Virus record (IMG/VR): IMGVR_UViG_3300047557_000609
Span: 1 to 36,996 of that record
Source: a virus
Strand: one strand, 5' to 3'
Length of the DNA: 36,996 nt
The position numbers were made by a program, and so were the translations under genes. Below, piece by piece: positions 35,885-36,996 of this stretch. The stretch's first letter is position 1. Every line of letters starts with the position of its first letter. Under the pieces are notes generated by a model, which was not told where the DNA came from, did no database searches, and was given only the letters and a program-made list of their open reading frames with translations.

Positions 35885-36996
35885 ATGGCTGAGTTCAAAG
35901 AAGATACAGTTACTGAAGCTGATCGTGAGTTAGTTTCATTTATTGTTGATCACACTACTCGATGGAGAGACCATCGGGATGTAAACTATTTAGACAAGTG
36001 GGAAGAGTATGAAAGATTGTGGCGAGGGATCTGGGATGGACTCGACAAGACTCGTGAATCCGAGAGATCTCGTCTTATTACTCCAGCCCTCCAGCAAGCT
36101 ATCGAAGGTAAGCAAGCTGAAATTTCTGAAGCTGTGTTTGGTCGTGGTGAGTTCTTTGATATTGTTGATGATCGTCAAGATCCTACTAAAGAAGATATCG
36201 CCTTAGTCCGTCAACAAATGCACGAGGACTTTAAGTTCTCTAAGATTAAGAAAGCAATTGATGATGTGATTCTCTTAGGAGAACTCTACGGTACAGGTAT
36301 CGGAGAGATTGTAGTTGAGGAAAGAACTGTAATGTCCCCAGCTACTGAGCCTATTCCTGGTAGCAACATGGCTGCTATCGGTGTTAAAGAACAAAAGAAA
36401 TTCATGGTAGGTTTAAATCCTATCAATCCTCGTAACTTCTTAGTTGATCCTAATGCTCGTGACGTAGAGTCTGCCTTAGGTGTTGCTATCGAAGAATACA
36501 TGCCCTACTTCAAGATTGTTCAAGGCATGGTTGATGGTACGTATCGTAAGGTAGGAATTACTCCCAGCTATAACGACATGGACTTAGAACCTGTCCAAGA
36601 AATGTCTCCTAAGCAGGACGACAAGGTACGAGTTATTCGTTACTATGGTCTTGTTCCTAAGAGCTACTTAGAAGAATTAAAAAAGAAAGATGGAGAAGAA
36701 GTTGTAGAACTCTTCCCTGAAGGCTCTATCGCTGAAGACTACCAAGACATGGTAGAAGCTATCGTAGTGGTTGCTGATGATCAGTGGCTATTAAAGGCTG
36801 AAGAGAATCCTTACATGATGAAGGATCGTCCTATTGTCTCCTATCAAGCTGATTCTATGCCTGGTCGTTTCTGGGGTCGTGGCACTGCTGAGAAGGGCTA
36901 CAATATGCAGAAAGCTATTGACGCTCAGATCAGAGCTCACCTAGACAGCCTTGCTTTGACCACTGCTCCGATGATGGCAATGGATGCTACACGTCT
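35885..36996 (+). CDS. Portal (head-tail connector) protein, N-terminal part
   Basis: Begins MAEFKEDTVTEADRELVSFI at ATG 35885 and stays open to the contig end, then continues at base 3 of the window. Features are a helical N-terminus with WEEYERLWRGIWDGLDKTRE, a stretch RSRLITPALQQAIEGKQAEI typical of podovirus portals (LxxPxLxxAVE-type), GELYGTGIGEIVVEE, and NPINPRNFLVDPNARDVESA. The frame phase across the junction is correct (985 nt before, 998 after, total 1,983 nt), which supports that the genome is circular. The first part follows the 84-aa gene by two bases. Confidence 0.93.
   Translation, partial: MAEFKEDTVTEADRELVSFIVDHTTRWRDHRDVNYLDKWEEYERLWRGIWDGLDKTRESERSRLITPALQQAIEGKQAEISEAVFGRGEFFDIVDDRQDPTKEDIALVRQQMHEDFKFSKIKKAIDDVILLGELYGTGIGEIVVEERTVMSPATEPIPGSNMAAIGVKEQKKFMVGLNPINPRNFLVDPNARDVESALGVAIEEYMPYFKIVQGMVDGTYRKVGITPSYNDMDLEPVQEMSPKQDDKVRVIRYYGLVPKSYLEELKKKDGEEVVELFPEGSIAEDYQDMVEAIVVVADDQWLLKAEENPYMMKDRPIVSYQADSMPGRFWGRGTAEKGYNMQKAIDAQIRAHLDSLALTTAPMMAMDATR
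36870..36996. repeat. Terminal overlap, right copy (equals 1-127)
   Basis: Exact copy of 1-127, inside the portal gene. See the left copy for the reasoning; only one copy belongs to the genome. Confidence 0.97.

Overview
This window is a complete, circularly closing genome of a lytic, short-tailed (podovirus-type, T7-like virion) bacteriophage. Bases 1-127 are repeated exactly at 36870-36996, so the unique genome is 36,869 bp, and the portal gene that runs off the right end continues in frame at the left end. The exact overlap of 127 bp looks like an assembly overlap rather than a biological terminal repeat. I see no integrase, repressor, tRNA or RNA polymerase gene. Transcription must therefore rely on host RNA polymerase, and several near-consensus sigma70 promoters (TTGACA/T, 17-bp spacer, TATAAT-like) on both strands fit that. 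The host is probably a Gram-negative bacterium, perhaps aquatic, but the sequence does not identify it.

The map has two divergent arms that leave a gene-free control region at about 33232-33983 and meet at a terminator at about 19064-19081. The rightward (late) arm starts with the small and large terminase subunits, an 84-aa protein and the portal. It crosses the contig ends and continues with two small proteins, scaffold and major capsid protein. Next come an HNH endonuclease, a long Ala/Ser/Thr-rich tail fibre with accessory proteins, and a run of small proteins including four very basic ones. A second HNH nuclease, tail tubular proteins A and B and a collar-type fibre follow, then a small unknown protein, three internal/ejection proteins (440, 323 and 936 aa), a holin and an M15 peptidase endolysin.

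The leftward (early/middle) arm starts with about 17 short, mostly unknown, tightly overlapping genes, among them a possible papain-fold cysteine protease and a Cys-rich GP88-like protein. After these comes a replication and nucleotide module. It holds primase-helicase, family A DNA polymerase, SSB, 5'-3' exonuclease, PD-(D/E)XK nuclease, metallophosphoesterase, a DUF3310 protein and a cobalamin-dependent ribonucleotide reductase.

The points most worth checking are these. The first tail fibre has no conventional start codon, and an HNH gene lies directly upstream. The tail tubular protein A promoter predicts a nearly leaderless mRNA. The control region carries mini-ORFs, hairpins and a repeated CTAAGT motif that recurs at an internal leftward promoter. 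The exonuclease and the next gene overlap by 139 bp, and a set of genes of 24-58 codons is translationally coupled.
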